Numbered from the stretch's first letter, positions 1 to 5,380 are shown. The stretch: DNA of 6,067 nt from Microcaldota archaeon (GCA_027074515.1 JALTCQ010000104.1:1-6067), one strand, 5' to 3'. The notes: generated by a model from the letters alone, not told the origin. Numbers and translations: made by a program.

Positions 1-51
1 GGGATTTAGGGCCAAGAGAGCGGCCCGAAGATCACGCACCCGTTGGTGCAT
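1..51 (-). CDS. possible 5' end of the next cluster gene (partial, unidentified)
   Basis: An open frame begins at ATG 51-49 inside the end of pfdB and runs off the left edge. It gives 17 residues starting MHQRVRDLRAAL. It overlaps the prefoldin gene by 20 nt in another frame. A GGTG motif six bases before the ATG resembles the other ribosome binding sites in this cluster, and a GTG four codons in is an alternative start. The other two frames are weaker: one contains the pfdB stop and the other, opening with GTG at the pfdB stop, ends after nine codons. Seventeen residues are too few to name a family. From what I recall of related archaeal clusters, a DHH-family phosphoesterase or a DUF3194 protein can follow prefoldin beta, but nothing visible confirms either. 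It could also be a chance open frame. Confidence 0.35.
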   Translation of the reverse strand, partial: MHQRVRDLRAALLALNP

Positions 52-400
52 TACCAGCACCCTGAAGCTGGGACAGTGTTGCCTCGATCTTCTTCTTCAG
101 CTGGAGAAGCGTAGCCTCAATCTGCTTGGCCTTCTTCTCGAGAGATGCCTTCTTGATGGAGAGGGATTCCTTTCTCTCCTGGAGCTCTTCCTTGAGCACG
201 GAGACGCGCACCTTGACGAGCACGGGCCCAGCAGCCTTGTATGCGAACTCGTCCTCCGTCTGTTCCAGCGCCTCCAACGCATCGTCTATGCTGTGAATTT
301 CAGCATCCATCCGCGCGAGCTGATTCTGTATGATCGCGAGCTGATTCTGGAGCGCCTGGTAGTTAACGATATCTGCCTGAACTTCCTTGGGAATCTCCAC
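32..400 (-). CDS. pfdB: prefoldin subunit beta
   Basis: This is the beta subunit of the archaeal prefoldin hexamer (two alpha, four beta), a cytosolic jellyfish-shaped chaperone that holds unfolded proteins and passes them to the thermosome. The 122-residue product has the family layout: an N-terminal coiled-coil helix (about 2-50), a central beta hairpin with YKAAGPVLVKV (about 54-64), and a second long helix (about 68-114). The short tail ends in APTGA, as in many archaeal beta subunits. I start it at GTG 400-398, because GAGGTGA at 406-412 lies five bases upstream. The frame extends up to a TTG at 430, but that would add ten residues and place the binding site inside the gene. It follows pcc1 after 26 nt. 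Both helices carry short internal repeats, reported as findings. Confidence 0.93.
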   Translation of the reverse strand: MEIPKEVQADIVNYQALQNQLAIIQNQLARMDAEIHSIDDALEALEQTEDEFAYKAAGPVLVKVRVSVLKEELQERKESLSIKKASLEKKAKQIEATLLQLKKKIEATLSQLQGAGNAPTGA

Positions 401-405
401 ATCAC

Positions 406-412
406 TCACCTC
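406..412 (-). promoter_or_regulatory. ribosome binding site of pfdB
   Basis: GAGGTGA on the minus strand matches the archaeal 16S 3' end (anti-SD ATCACCTCC). It is five bases before GTG 400-398, which decides the prefoldin start against the upstream in-frame TTG that overlaps the pcc1 stop. Confidence 0.7.
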
Positions 413-426
413 TGCAAGAATATAGA

Positions 427-678
427 TCAAAGCCCTTTATCAAGGTTCTCAATGAGGTATAGCCAACGCGCGTAAGAGTTCAACGCGGCCCGCAGGGCAG
501 AAAGATCCTTGGCGCGAATAATAGCGACCAGATCCTCACCCTCTGAACGCAGGTCAACCGAGAACCTCTTCGAAGTGTTTAGCTCTGGCTTAAGAGCAGA
601 TATTGCAGCCGATACTGCACCCTCCGAGCTCAAAGAAACACGGATCACTGCTCCAAGGCCCTCGGGACCGCACTCCAT
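427..678 (-). CDS. pcc1: KEOPS complex subunit Pcc1
   Basis: Pcc1 is the small dimerising subunit of KEOPS, which with Kae1, Bud32 and Cgi121 makes the t6A modification at position 37 of ANN-decoding tRNAs; Pcc1 binds Kae1. The 83-residue product is a normal length for the family. It shows the expected pattern: a beta strand (about 10-17), a helix leading to ISALKPE (26-32), two strands, then the conserved C-terminal helix RAKDLSALRAALNSYARW (55-72), with the typical AxDxxALRAxxNSxxRW spacing. The start at ATG 678-676 is well supported by GAGGTGA five bases upstream. This places the first 34 nt inside the end of the Brix gene in another frame. The gene ends just before prefoldin beta, a usual archaeal arrangement. 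Identification rests on the C-terminal motif, the length and the context. Confidence 0.9.
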   Translation of the reverse strand: MECGPEGLGAVIRVSLSSEGAVSAAISALKPELNTSKRFSVDLRSEGEDLVAIIRAKDLSALRAALNSYARWLYLIENLDKGL

Positions 679-1145
679 CCAGTCACCTCGAAGCTAGGGC
701 CGACCCTTTCTCCTTCATACTCAAAATGCACATTTCCGCCCCGCTCCACGAGCACTACTGCATCGTCGTCGCAATCCAGCGGGGCAAACACGCGAGCGAG
801 CACATCTCCGTACGTTTCTGCATCAACACAGAGGCCGTCAGCATTCACGCGCCTTGCACGCTCCCCACGGTCCAAAAGCAGGGAAACCGAAGAAATATAC
901 ATCTGCCCCGCCCAGTTCCACGAGCCTGGGCGCACATCCATAACGCGGAGAGCAGAAGGGTTACCCTTCGTCTCAAGGACAAAAATTACCCTTGAAAAAC
1001 CATCAGCCACGGCCCTGTCAGCGACAGTGCGCACAGACGCCTTTCCGCGGTTAACGCACAAAGAATGGGGAATAACGGAAGAGAGCTCCCGGCAGAAGCG
1101 CCGTGTTCTACGGGACGGCTTCCGGGATGTAGTCAGCAAGATCAT
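645..1145 (-). CDS. archaeal Brix-domain (Imp4-like) ribosome biogenesis protein
   Basis: Archaeal single-domain Brix proteins are relatives of eukaryotic Imp4, Rpf1, Rpf2 and Brx1. They are thought to bind pre-rRNA and help ribosomal subunit assembly in the cytoplasm. The 166-residue product begins with the diagnostic LLTTSRKPSRRTRRFCREL (3-21), followed by a VIP...VNRGKAS stretch (24-37). A second half-domain follows, with VIFVLETKGNPSALRV and a run of beta strands typical of the anticodon-binding-like fold. Length is usual for the archaeal form. The ATG lies one base after the rpoP stop and has only a weak upstream purine run, so it probably depends on ribosomes finishing rpoP. Its 3' end overlaps pcc1 by 34 nt. 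No defect is seen. The exact substrate in archaea is inferred from the eukaryotic relatives. Confidence 0.92.
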   Translation of the reverse strand: MILLTTSRKPSRRTRRFCRELSSVIPHSLCVNRGKASVRTVADRAVADGFSRVIFVLETKGNPSALRVMDVRPGSWNWAGQMYISSVSLLLDRGERARRVNADGLCVDAETYGDVLARVFAPLDCDDDAVVLVERGGNVHFEYEGERVGPSFEVTGWSAVPRALEQ

Positions 1146-1146
1146 A

Positions 1147-1281
1147 CTACCGCGCCTTGACCAGCTTGACCACAGCTGGCCGTGCCTTGAGGATCATCCT
1201 GTGGCCGCAGTATGGGCAGCGCACGGCGATCCGCGGGAGCTCGTCAAAGCTGTGGCCGCAGTATGGGCACACGTAGGTCAT
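1147..1281 (-). CDS. rpoP: DNA-directed RNA polymerase subunit P (Rpb12/Rpc10-like)
   Basis: This 44-residue protein is the smallest subunit of archaeal RNA polymerase, homologous to eukaryotic Rpb12. It sits on the Rpo3/Rpo10/Rpo11 assembly platform and binds one zinc ion. It has four ligand cysteines, CPYC at 5-8 and CPYC at 22-25, each followed by GH. A basic tail rich in K and R (28-44) follows, with the MILKARP segment usual for the family after the second knuckle. The ATG overlaps the rpl37ae stop as ATGA, with a GAGGGGATC purine-rich site upstream. TAG ends it one base before the Brix ATG. The two zinc knuckles are encoded by an exact 20-nt direct repeat, which is odd for knuckles that usually differ. 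Identity is firm from cysteine spacing, size and position after L37Ae. Confidence 0.93.
   Translation of the reverse strand: MTYVCPYCGHSFDELPRIAVRCPYCGHRMILKARPAVVKLVKAR
1199..1269 (-). repeat. 20-nt direct repeat encoding the two zinc knuckles of rpoP
   Basis: The copies lie at 1199-1218 and 1250-1269 and are identical over 20 bases. Their starts are 51 nt (17 codons) apart, so both are read in the same frame as Cys-Pro-Tyr-Cys-Gly-His plus the first bases of the next codon. The bases on both sides of each copy differ. Confidence 0.85.
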
Positions 1282-1547
1282 GCAGATCCCCTCTTTGCCT
1301 CAAGGGACTTGCGCACCTCTTCACCCACGATAGTCACAATCGTGTAAGCACCACCGGCGAATATGGCGCCACACTTCTTGCACTGGTAGATGCCGCTGCC
1401 AACGCGCTTGACTGCACGTGCGCCGCAGCGGGGGCAAACCATCTTTGCCTTTTCCTTCTCCTCTATGCGCTTTACTGTCTTGCGAATCTTCACACCGTAG
1501 CGGGGGCCGAATCGGCCTGCGCTACCAACCTTTTTCGTGCGTCCCAT
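1278..1547 (-). CDS. rpl37ae: large ribosomal subunit protein eL43 (L37Ae)
   Basis: This is a structural zinc-ribbon protein of the 50S subunit that binds 23S rRNA, found in archaea and eukaryotes. The 89-residue product has the family N-terminus rich in basic residues (MGRTKKVGSAGRFGPRYG, 1-18), which contacts rRNA. A C4 zinc ribbon follows, with C38-P-R-C41 and C56-K-K-C59. After it comes the conserved GGAYTIVT segment, then a charged C-terminal helix. The start shares one base with the rrp42 stop (TAATG). It has one of the best ribosome binding sites in the window, AAGGTGATC just upstream inside the end of rrp42, which fits the high output needed for a ribosomal protein within an operon of less abundant products. 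The end overlaps rpoP by 4 nt. Confidence 0.96.
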   Translation of the reverse strand: MGRTKKVGSAGRFGPRYGVKIRKTVKRIEEKEKAKMVCPRCGARAVKRVGSGIYQCKKCGAIFAGGAYTIVTIVGEEVRKSLEAKRGSA

Positions 1548-2353
1548 TAGATCACCTTCTTAACGATCTCTCTGAGGTATTTGCCGCGGTCTATTGCCCT
1601 GTCAAAGACAAGGGACAGCTCCTCCTTCGTAAAGGCGCCCTCACCGCCCTTCTGAATGGCAGTGACGGAACCGTCATCCACGGTTGCCACGGAAATGCGT
1701 GCGTCCGCGGCTCGCATCTCGTCGGCGCTGGGGTCTACGAAGATCGCGTTACCAATCTTAACAAAGGTAGTCAATAAAGGTATTTCGGACACTTCCAACG
1801 GTCTGTCGTAATCACCACGGACGATGGTGGGGGTATCTCCGTCCCACTCCACCACGGGGATCTTAGATGTGGCCAGTGCCGTGATTGCAGCCATGCTTGC
1901 CGCATCGAAGAGGTTTCCGTTGTCATCAAGTACCCTTAGATCCACAAAGACGAGCCAGACCCACTTACCCGGCTCCACGGCCAGTTTTTCAAGATCTATC
2001 GCATTGGATTCACGGATACCGCGATCCACAACCCTCGCGAGCTCTATGGCATTCTCATCAGGCGGACCGGGCTCAAAGGTGGGGTTCGCCATGGGGAGAA
2101 GCTCCGCATCAACCATCACCGCGCCCTTGTTGGGCGTATCGGGGAAGGGAGAGCCCAGCTCGTACTTGACACCGGCAGCAACCTTGGTACCACCGAGGTC
2201 CACCACTGCTGAACCATCCGCGTTGGCAAACACGTCTGTCGCGATGCTGATCGGTCGGTAATCCAGTGGTCCTCGCCTATCAAGACGCAGTCCGCGGAGC
2301 GCAAAGCGACGAACGCGATCCTTGTCAAACTCCCAAATGAACTCATTGCTCAT
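1547..2353 (-). CDS. rrp42: exosome complex component Rrp42
   Basis: Rrp42 is the non-catalytic RNase PH-fold partner of Rrp41. Three Rrp41-Rrp42 dimers form the hexameric ring of the archaeal exosome, which degrades RNA 3' to 5' with phosphate and can also add tails. The 268-residue product carries the family landmarks: LRLDRRGPLDYRPI (about 22-35), NADGSAVVDLGGTKVAAGV (about 44-62) and the Rrp42-specific long segment after it. Later come the FDAASMAAITAL helix and LLTTFVKIGNAIFVDPSADE. The last region carries VDP rather than the paired catalytic aspartates of Rrp41, as expected for this inactive subunit. I start at ATG 2353, with GGGTGGT at 2359-2365 upstream; a TTG two codons earlier falls in that site. 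It overlaps the end of rrp41 by 11 nt and touches rpl37ae. Confidence 0.96.
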   Translation of the reverse strand: MSNEFIWEFDKDRVRRFALRGLRLDRRGPLDYRPISIATDVFANADGSAVVDLGGTKVAAGVKYELGSPFPDTPNKGAVMVDAELLPMANPTFEPGPPDENAIELARVVDRGIRESNAIDLEKLAVEPGKWVWLVFVDLRVLDDNGNLFDAASMAAITALATSKIPVVEWDGDTPTIVRGDYDRPLEVSEIPLLTTFVKIGNAIFVDPSADEMRAADARISVATVDDGSVTAIQKGGEGAFTKEELSLVFDRAIDRGKYLREIVKKVI

Positions 2354-3254
2354 TTTCAACCACCCTCTGGTACTTCTCCTTCAGAGCCTGGCGCTGAAGA
2401 GCGGATATTTCCTTCGCCTTCTTTATGCCAAGCTCCACGAGCTCGTCAAGATCCTTCTTGGCGATTCTACCGTCCATCTGTGCAAGGGTAATCTCCTCCG
2501 TGCGGGGGACAACAGCCATGGGGAAGTCCACCGCGTCGGGGGCGTCCTCTTCAAACTTCGTCAGGTCCGCCACAAGATGTCCGTAAGCCCTGCCAACCGC
2601 AACCGCTGCAACGAGGTCCTTCATGGGAATGCCAGCATCTGCAAGGGCAACAGAGGCGGCGGTTATGGCGGTGACACGGGTGCCAGCATCCGCGGAAAGA
2701 AGCTCCGCAAAGATGTCAATGGCCGTCATGGGGTATTCGTTGGCGAAAACCACGCCCTGCAAGGCCTCTCGCGAAACCTTTGAAATCTCAATCTCCCTGC
2801 GGCCAGGGGCAGGCCTCTTGCGTTCAGGGACAGAGAATGGTGCCATCGTGTATCGGAAACGAAGAACGGCACGGTAAGGATCCGCCACGTGGCGCGGAAT
2901 CGGCTCCCTGGGGCCGTGAACGGCAACGATGGCAACGTTACCCTTGAAGTGCTCCCCAACAACTTCATAATCACCGAACTCGTCCCCTATCTTGTCCAAA
3001 AGCTTTGCAGGGACATCAACGAGGTACTTCTTGCCCCCCTTTCCCCTGGGAATGATGTAGAACTGCTCGCGGAGGGACTCTACTTTGTTATAGGTCTTCT
3101 CGGAAACGGCGATGCGCTTCATGGTGATGCCCCAGTCAACGCGGGCAGAACCATCAGCCTGATCCAAAACGCCTGCTTGGATTTTAATCTCACGCAGCTC
3201 GTCAAACTCCCTTCCATCAGACCTAATATCAATTTTCTTTGCCTTCTTCGCCAT
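2343..3254 (-). CDS. rrp41: exosome complex exonuclease Rrp41, with an unusual internal insertion
   Basis: Rrp41 is the catalytic RNase PH-fold subunit of the archaeal exosome, a phosphorolytic 3'-5' exoribonuclease acting in a ring with Rrp42 under an Rrp4/Csl4 cap. The 303-residue product is longer than the usual 240-260. Family landmarks are IRSDGREFDELR (10-21), NVAIVAVHGPREPIPRH (106-122), MAPFSVPERKRPAPGRR (137-153), the phosphate-binding ADAGTR (188-193) and the helix that follows it. The catalytic aspartate pair appears to be D237 and D243 in EEDAPDAVD, with the normal spacing of six, so activity is probably kept. Between G42 and G114, where the family normally has about nine residues, there are 71; the surplus is described separately. 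I start at ATG 3254, because the purine-rich GGAGAGTGA lies just ahead; a GTG at 3263 would sit against that site. It overlaps rrp4 by 26 nt. Confidence 0.95.
   Translation of the reverse strand: MAKKAKKIDIRSDGREFDELREIKIQAGVLDQADGSARVDWGITMKRIAVSEKTYNKVESLREQFYIIPRGKGGKKYLVDVPAKLLDKIGDEFGDYEVVGEHFKGNVAIVAVHGPREPIPRHVADPYRAVLRFRYTMAPFSVPERKRPAPGRREIEISKVSREALQGVVFANEYPMTAIDIFAELLSADAGTRVTAITAASVALADAGIPMKDLVAAVAVGRAYGHLVADLTKFEEDAPDAVDFPMAVVPRTEEITLAQMDGRIAKKDLDELVELGIKKAKEISALQRQALKEKYQRVVENEQ
2359..2365 (-). promoter_or_regulatory. ribosome binding site of rrp42
   Basis: GGGTGGT on the minus strand lies inside the end of rrp41, five bases before ATG 2353. It favours that ATG over the TTG at 2359-2357, which overlaps the site. 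Confidence 0.6.
2943..3128 (-). other. about 62-residue insertion within Rrp41
   Basis: This in-frame stretch covers about residues 43-104 of Rrp41, between the first-strand motif GSARVDWG and the second-strand motif GNVAIVAVHGPRE, which in typical archaeal Rrp41 are joined by a tight turn. It has mixed helix and strand character: a charged helix-like part (EKTYNKVESLREQ, 52-64), a Gly/Lys-rich loop (RGKGGKK, 70-76) and a segment ending in EVVGEHFKG. The frame is unbroken and there are no Cys residues. I see no intein or self-splicing features: no catalytic Cys, and no His-Asn at the downstream border. Its edges are estimated by comparison with remembered family sequences and could shift by a few residues. 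Confidence 0.75.
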
Positions 3255-3915
3255 TTGACTCACTCTCCGAAATGCGATCCTTAATATACTCTGCTATGCG
3301 ATCCGTAAGACCGTGTGTGTGTGCCTCTCGCTCTATCTTGTATATAGCGTCACGGGCGATGTCGGAATAGCCACCCTTGATCCAAATCCGGCCGTTTGCC
3401 CCCACAATAACCCTGGAGCCAGTCAGATTCTTTATGTTAGTGATCATGCTGGCGTTCTTGCCTATCACGCGGGGGACACGGGGAGACGCGATGTATATGA
3501 GCTCCCCACCCTCCAGTTTCCTGGCATTCTCTATGACTGAGTTCTTTACCTCGTCAACGAAGCGAACGGTAGCCACAATAACGTCGCCATATTCCAAGGG
3601 CTCTCGCACCTGATCCCTGGGCAAGAATGCCTTGTACGGGGAGTTTATGTCCACGTCGTACCCAGGAATCTTCACATCAACGACGATACCGACAACCGTA
3701 TCCCCCTGTTTGGGTACGTAATTGCCCTCGAGGGGAACAACGCGGGCCATGCCGTTCCTGAGCTCCGCAAGCCCAAGAACCTTTGCAATAACCTTTCCGT
3801 CTTGCACGTAAACCCCTGGGCCCAGTTTCACCCGTTCCTCCGTTATAACCTCACCAGGAGTCACGAGCCACCTTTGTACATCTTGTTGCGCGTTTGCATC
3901 CTTTTCATCTGTCAT
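3229..3915 (-). CDS. rrp4: exosome complex RNA-binding protein Rrp4
   Basis: Rrp4 forms the RNA-binding cap on the Rrp41/Rrp42 ring and guides substrates, preferably poly(A)-containing ends, into the pore. The 228-residue product has the three expected domains: an N-terminal domain with VTPGEVI (about 16-62), an S1 beta barrel (about 67-140, with GDVIVATVRFVDE) and a KH domain (about 145-215). The KH domain has VIGKNASMI in place of a canonical GxxG loop, then GANGRIWI, the GxNG motif typical of Rrp4-type KH domains. The tail is acidic (SESESNGEEGKEN). I start at ATG 3915-3913, because GGAGTGAT at 3920-3927 is four bases upstream. ATG 3921 and GTG 3924 are possible in frame but overlap that site. 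It lies five bases after the SBDS stop and overlaps rrp41. Confidence 0.95.
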   Translation of the reverse strand: MTDEKDANAQQDVQRWLVTPGEVITEERVKLGPGVYVQDGKVIAKVLGLAELRNGMARVVPLEGNYVPKQGDTVVGIVVDVKIPGYDVDINSPYKAFLPRDQVREPLEYGDVIVATVRFVDEVKNSVIENARKLEGGELIYIASPRVPRVIGKNASMITNIKNLTGSRVIVGANGRIWIKGGYSDIARDAIYKIEREAHTHGLTDRIAEYIKDRISESESNGEEGKEN

Positions 3916-3919
3916 ATCC

Positions 3920-3927
3920 ATCACTCC
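3920..3927 (-). promoter_or_regulatory. ribosome binding site of rrp4, containing the SBDS stop codon
   Basis: GGAGTGAT on the minus strand differs from the ideal GGAGGTGAT by one missing G. The TGA inside it (3923-3921) is the stop of SBDS, so a ribosome ending SBDS sits on the initiation site of rrp4. Confidence 0.65.
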
Positions 3928-4613
3928 AAAATCTTGGATTCTAAATCACCGTGCGTTATCTGGGCGAGATCGTGAAGCACCTCTTCCACCATGCCTGCGG
4001 GGACCTCCAGAACGACGGAAAGTGAACCGTCGTTACCCCATGCCTCCCTGATCACCTTGTAAGCACGCACGTGGGAGTACGCCTTGGACGCATAGGTGGC
4101 AGGAATGCGAAGGGCGATCTTGCGCATCTCCATGCGAATGGGAATCACCTTGCGCAGCGCGGCAACGACATCCTCCACTTGCTCCTCTGGCTTCTTGAAT
4201 ATATCTACGTGCACCTTTGCCTGGTCCATTGCGTTGAGTATGCGCTGGAGTGGGTGGGGCGTTCCTGTTCGCGGATCCACGGCCCTCCTTGCGATGATGC
4301 TCGCCACCTTGTTGCGAACCTCCTCGTACAGCATACGCCGCTGCTCGGTGGTGAGATGCAGTTCTCCGTGCTTGATTATGTATTCCGCAACCTTGTAGGG
4401 ATCCGTGGTTCCAAAGGTCTTCTCAACGAGCTCCTCGGAGGCACGGTCCCCCTTCTTCGCATCCTTGTAAACGTCGGGGGAGGCAAGGAGATCGTCCATG
4501 TTGACCTCTTCGCCACGCCTGAGCCTCCAGGCAAGATCCGGATCCACGAGCATTTCAAATTTGTGGCCACCACGCTCGTATCGCACGATGATGGCCTTAT
4601 CAACGCTCACCAT
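3921..4613 (-). CDS. SBDS family ribosome maturation protein (Sdo1 homologue)
   Basis: SBDS proteins act in late maturation of the large ribosomal subunit; the eukaryotic one helps the EFL1 GTPase release eIF6/aIF6, and the archaeal one is encoded with the exosome. The 230-residue product has the full three-domain architecture and normal archaeal length. The N-terminal FYSH domain (about 1-85) has RYERGGHKFEMLVDP and the conserved FGTTDPYKVAEYIIKHGELHLTTEQRR run near its end. The central helical domain (about 90-160) contains IIARRAVDPRTGTPHP. The C-terminal ferredoxin-like domain (about 162-230) contains IPIRMEMRKIALRIP and a strand, VVLEVPAG. I start at ATG 4613 with GGGTGAT four bases before it; a GTG at 4622 overlapping the psmA stop would put that site inside the gene. 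No missing parts are visible. Confidence 0.95.
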   Translation of the reverse strand: MVSVDKAIIVRYERGGHKFEMLVDPDLAWRLRRGEEVNMDDLLASPDVYKDAKKGDRASEELVEKTFGTTDPYKVAEYIIKHGELHLTTEQRRMLYEEVRNKVASIIARRAVDPRTGTPHPLQRILNAMDQAKVHVDIFKKPEEQVEDVVAALRKVIPIRMEMRKIALRIPATYASKAYSHVRAYKVIREAWGNDGSLSVVLEVPAGMVEEVLHDLAQITHGDLESKILE

Positions 4614-4617
4614 AAGA

Positions 4618-4624
4618 ATCACCC
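4618..4624 (-). promoter_or_regulatory. ribosome binding site of SBDS, containing the psmA stop codon
   Basis: GGGTGAT on the minus strand ends four bases before ATG 4613. Its TGA (4621-4619) is the psmA stop. It supports ATG 4613 over GTG 4622. Confidence 0.65.
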
Positions 4625-5332
4625 GAGATACTTTGCGATCTCATCTTCGCTGAACACGTGCACTGCCTTATCGGACTCGATGGTCGCAAGGATCAGCCTG
4701 TTCGGCGTGAGCTTGTCCCCCTCATCAAGGGTGCTGTTGATCGCCTCGATGGCAAGGGCGATTGCGTCGTCTCGCGCCATTCCTTCCTTCCACTTCTCCT
4801 CTAGAATGCCCATGACGTCGTACTTCTTCTTTCCAATTGCGTCTGCGTAGTATTCCAAGAGCGTTCCAGAGGGCTGCGTCTCGTAGAGGTGCGGCGCATC
4901 ATTGTAGCCAGCAATGAGGAACGTGACGCCAAAAGGCCTGGTGCCGCCGTACTGCGTATATGCCTGCTTTATCTTGGCGATCTCCTTCGCCAGACGCTCC
5001 ACGGGAATGGGTTCGTCGTAGAGGATCCTGTACTGCTCTGCAACGTCTCTCGCGTAGTCTGCAAGGGCCCGTGCATCGCCAACGAGCCCAGCATATATCA
5101 GGGCGATGTGATTATCGATTATGAAGAGCTTTTCAAGCGTGGGGGAAACGAGTAGCTTCGAGTTTACCCTTTTATCAGCAGCGAGGAGCACACCACCATC
5201 GTACACGATCCCGACGCCCGCCGTGCCGAACTCCGCAGCCTTCGTGGCGTACTCTACCTGATAGAGCTTGCCGTCCGGCGAAAACACCGTGATTGCCCTG
5301 TCGTACGCAGCTGCCCCAGAAAACGGATACAT
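4619..5332 (-). CDS. psmA: proteasome subunit alpha
   Basis: PsmA forms the outer heptameric rings of the 20S proteasome, which gate substrate entry and dock the PAN or Cdc48 ATPases; the catalytic beta subunit is not in this window. The 237-residue product has the alpha-type signature YDRAITVFSPDGKLYQVEYA (10-29), including the gate motif YDR (10-12). It then has GVLLAADKRVNSKL (47-60) and LEK (66-68), whose K68 matches the lysine of the pocket that receives the ATPase HbYX tail in Thermoplasma (K66 there). YTQYGGTRPFGVTFLIAG follows in the C-terminal half. The N-terminus before YDR is MYPFSGAAA, nine residues against seven in Thermoplasma. ATG 5332 is supported by GAGGTGA six bases upstream. 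It is the first gene of the cluster, with its own promoter region and a divergent neighbour. Confidence 0.96.
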   Translation of the reverse strand: MYPFSGAAAYDRAITVFSPDGKLYQVEYATKAAEFGTAGVGIVYDGGVLLAADKRVNSKLLVSPTLEKLFIIDNHIALIYAGLVGDARALADYARDVAEQYRILYDEPIPVERLAKEIAKIKQAYTQYGGTRPFGVTFLIAGYNDAPHLYETQPSGTLLEYYADAIGKKKYDVMGILEEKWKEGMARDDAIALAIEAINSTLDEGDKLTPNRLILATIESDKAVHVFSEDEIAKYLG

Positions 5333-5338
5333 TCAGTC

Positions 5339-5345
5339 TCACCTC
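5339..5345 (-). promoter_or_regulatory. ribosome binding site of psmA
   Basis: GAGGTGA on the minus strand lies six bases before ATG 5332 and matches the archaeal anti-Shine-Dalgarno sequence. It shows that the psmA transcript has a leader. Confidence 0.7.
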
Positions 5346-5365
5346 TCTATTCTATGATGGGTTCA

Positions 5366-5380
5366 GAAAAGGTTTAAAGC
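5366..5380 (+). promoter_or_regulatory. candidate TATA box with BRE in the divergent psmA region
   Basis: The only AT-rich promoter-like element in the 61-nt divergent region is TTTAAA at 5373-5378. On the plus strand it is preceded by a purine run, GAAAAGG, that resembles a BRE. Transcription about 26 bases on would start near 5400-5402, at the beginning of the coiled-coil gene and giving a leaderless message. Because TTTAAA is its own reverse complement, the same box could also drive psmA on the minus strand, starting near 5347-5350 and leaving room for the GAGGTGA site. The minus side lacks a clear BRE. This is inferred from consensus and spacing only. Confidence 0.45.

Noticed and set aside
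603..995. A 130-codon plus-strand open frame opposite the Brix gene
   Set aside because: It is antisense to a well-supported Brix domain, with no binding site and no recognisable motif.
2943..3128. Rrp41 insertion as an intein
   Set aside because: It is too short, lacks a Cys/Ser splice residue at its start and a His-Asn end, and has no intein motifs.
3480..3502. Damaged KH domain in Rrp4 because the loop reads GKNA instead of GxxG
   Set aside because: From memory, some archaeal Rrp4 proteins have a similar GKNxSM loop, and the GxNG motif (GANG) typical of Rrp4 KH domains is present just downstream.
4071..4850. A 259-codon plus-strand open frame across SBDS and the end of psmA
   Set aside because: It lies antisense to two clearly identified genes, crosses their junction, and its product matches no family I know. 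It is a shadow of the codon bias of the minus-strand genes.
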